Of a DNA stretch of 64,000 nt, positions 63,115-64,000 are shown piece after piece (position 1 is the first letter of the stretch; every line of letters begins with the position of its first letter). The notes beneath the pieces were generated by a model. The model was given only the letters and a program-made list of their open reading frames with translations. It did no database searches and was not told the origin of the DNA. Position numbers and translations under genes: made by a program. The DNA is from Caldibacillus debilis DSM 16016 (GTDB taxonomy: Bacteria; Bacillota; Bacilli; Bacillales; Caldibacillaceae), in contig NZ_KB912891.1 in NCBI RefSeq assembly GCF_000383875.1, positions 52,788-116,787 on the forward strand, written 5' to 3'.

Positions 63115-63839
63115 AGAGGGGGATGTTTGGCGAACGACGTGCGCTTCCAAATCCGGCCGCAGCCGGTGGGATCGAAGGGATATCGAGGAGCCGTGCCTGA
63201 AGGAATATTGGTCATGATCATGGATCCGTCCGCTGCTTTCGGCCGCTTTCCCTAAAGCGTTACGCTTATACGGGATGGGATCGTCCGGCCCGCGTCCGGT
63301 CTGATGGAAAAAAGAGAAACTGTTGCGGCTTATGCATCGGTTTTTTGCAAATGCCCTCGAAAAGGTTTTTCCCAACTTAACGAGATGCTCAAAAACAAAA
63401 CAAGGCGAAGGATGGAAGATGGAAAGAAACGTTCAGCGGCCGATTCAATTCCTTTTTGGCACGGTGAGTTTTTTTTACGGACGTTGATGGCCGATCCGAA
63501 GGGCAATTCCATTAGCGTGGCCGGGCATCCAAAAATAAGGAACAAAGATCTCCGATGGCGGCTGTCAAGACCGCGAAATTGGCCAGTAAGTGCGACGACC
63601 GGACTGTGGCGGACACCTTGGCCGAGTGGACGGAAGTGAATAGCAAACGGGGCCGTCCGGAATATCGTAACAAAGCGGGAATGGTCAAATCCCGGGAAGA
63701 CGGGGACATGGTGAACAAATTGGAAGAATCCGCGGAGCGCCCGCAAGGGAATTTATTTTCCGAAGCGGATGGGGTAAATCCGGAGCACGAAACGAAAGAA
63801 AGGTATGGAAGTCCGGCGCATCGTGATGGATGAAGAAAG
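63115..63839. other. 725-base region without a supported gene
   Basis: A plus-strand frame ends MVNKLEESAERPQGNLFSEA and then stops; it has acceptable composition but no ribosome site, start or family that I know. No terminator was found after the S41 gene. Confidence 0.4.
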
Positions 63840-64000
63840 AACGGTGACCCGGAGCTGTCTTCGGATAAGGCATGTGCAGGTTTCGCCCCCGGTTTTTGTG
63901 AATGACTCCGTTTTCATCCTCCTCAAGGACTCGTTTTTTTAGGCGATAAACCTGACGAAGACTCAGCGATAACAATTCGGCAGCTTGTTTTCCCGTGATA
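63840..64000 (-). pseudogene. Insertion-sequence transposase remnant (ISNCY/IS1202-like)
   Basis: On the minus strand the frame open to the window edge reads ITGKQAAELLSLSLRQVYRL, KKRVLEEDENGVIHKNRGR, the N-terminal helix-turn-helix of IS1202/ISNCY-type transposases. In a G run near 63885 the frame breaks; the next frame gives KPAHALSED, the expected continuation, but nothing of the catalytic domain follows. The gene is therefore frameshifted and cut short, with its 5' end outside the window. Confidence 0.65.

Overview
The window reads as chromosomal DNA of a Gram-positive, flagellated, endospore-type Bacillaceae bacterium. The gene order follows the Bacillus subtilis 310-degree region closely: fliD-fliS-fliT-hpf-secA-prfB-yvjA-cccB-ftsE-ftsX-ctpB-minJ-csbA-uvrB-uvrA, then nagAB/hprK-lgt-yvoD-ppaX-yvoF, yvcD-trxB-yvcI-rapZ-glmR-whiA-clpP, and rpoN(sigL)-cggR-gapA-pgk-tpiA-gpmI-eno. 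Base composition looks near 50% GC, and many intergenic stretches are unusually long (300-1400 bases) and GC-rich. This would suit a moderately thermophilic relative such as Caldibacillus, but that genus assignment is inference only.

Layout. 1-2.9 kb: end of a flagellar operon (cap protein and two chaperones) and the long ribosome hibernation factor with a SigH-type promoter. 3.4-6.2 kb: a YwrD/YwrB/YwrA-like block (gamma-glutamyltransferase family protein plus a two-gene chromate transporter) sitting between hpf and secA. 6.5-19.8 kb: secA, RF2 with its programmed frameshift, a YitT-family protein, lipoprotein cytochrome c-551, FtsEX with an adjacent coiled-coil M23 peptidase, CtpB, MinJ and CsbA. 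20-25 kb: SOS-controlled uvrBA. 25.4-32 kb: nagAB divergent from hprK-lgt-yvoD-ppaX-yvoF. 32-33 kb: a non-coding stretch with a decayed 21-base-period repeat array, where B. subtilis carries its histidine operon. 33-40.5 kb: yvcD-trxB-yvcI-rapZ-glmR-whiA and convergent clpP with a CtsR box. 40.9-50.2 kb: tRNA-Arg(CCG), sigma-54, a small glutaredoxin-like protein and the CggR-controlled glycolytic operon.

From about 50.6 kb to the end the window is accessory and partly decayed: a DinB-like protein, a three-gene ABC transporter set with an unrecognised 95-residue membrane protein, a frameshifted CPBP-family membrane protease pseudogene, rlmCD, a frameshifted DUF5412-like pseudogene, an AT-richer M50 metalloprotease gene with a possible 31-codon ORF upstream, an S41-like protease lacking a signal peptide, and an insertion-sequence transposase remnant at the right edge.

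Control sites visible directly: a SigH-type promoter and palindrome before hpf, an extended -10 promoter and strong stem-loop before secA, the RF2 frameshift site, a LexA box before uvrB, a CtsR operator inside the clpP promoter, a two-repeat CggR operator before cggR, a stem-loop across the cggR stop codon, and about twenty rho-independent terminators. I found no CRISPR array and no complete mobile element. The most unusual items are the repeat array at 32.35-32.70 kb, the PcsB-like/M23 partner beside FtsEX, the secA leader hairpin and the 51.6-61 kb membrane-protease and transporter region.
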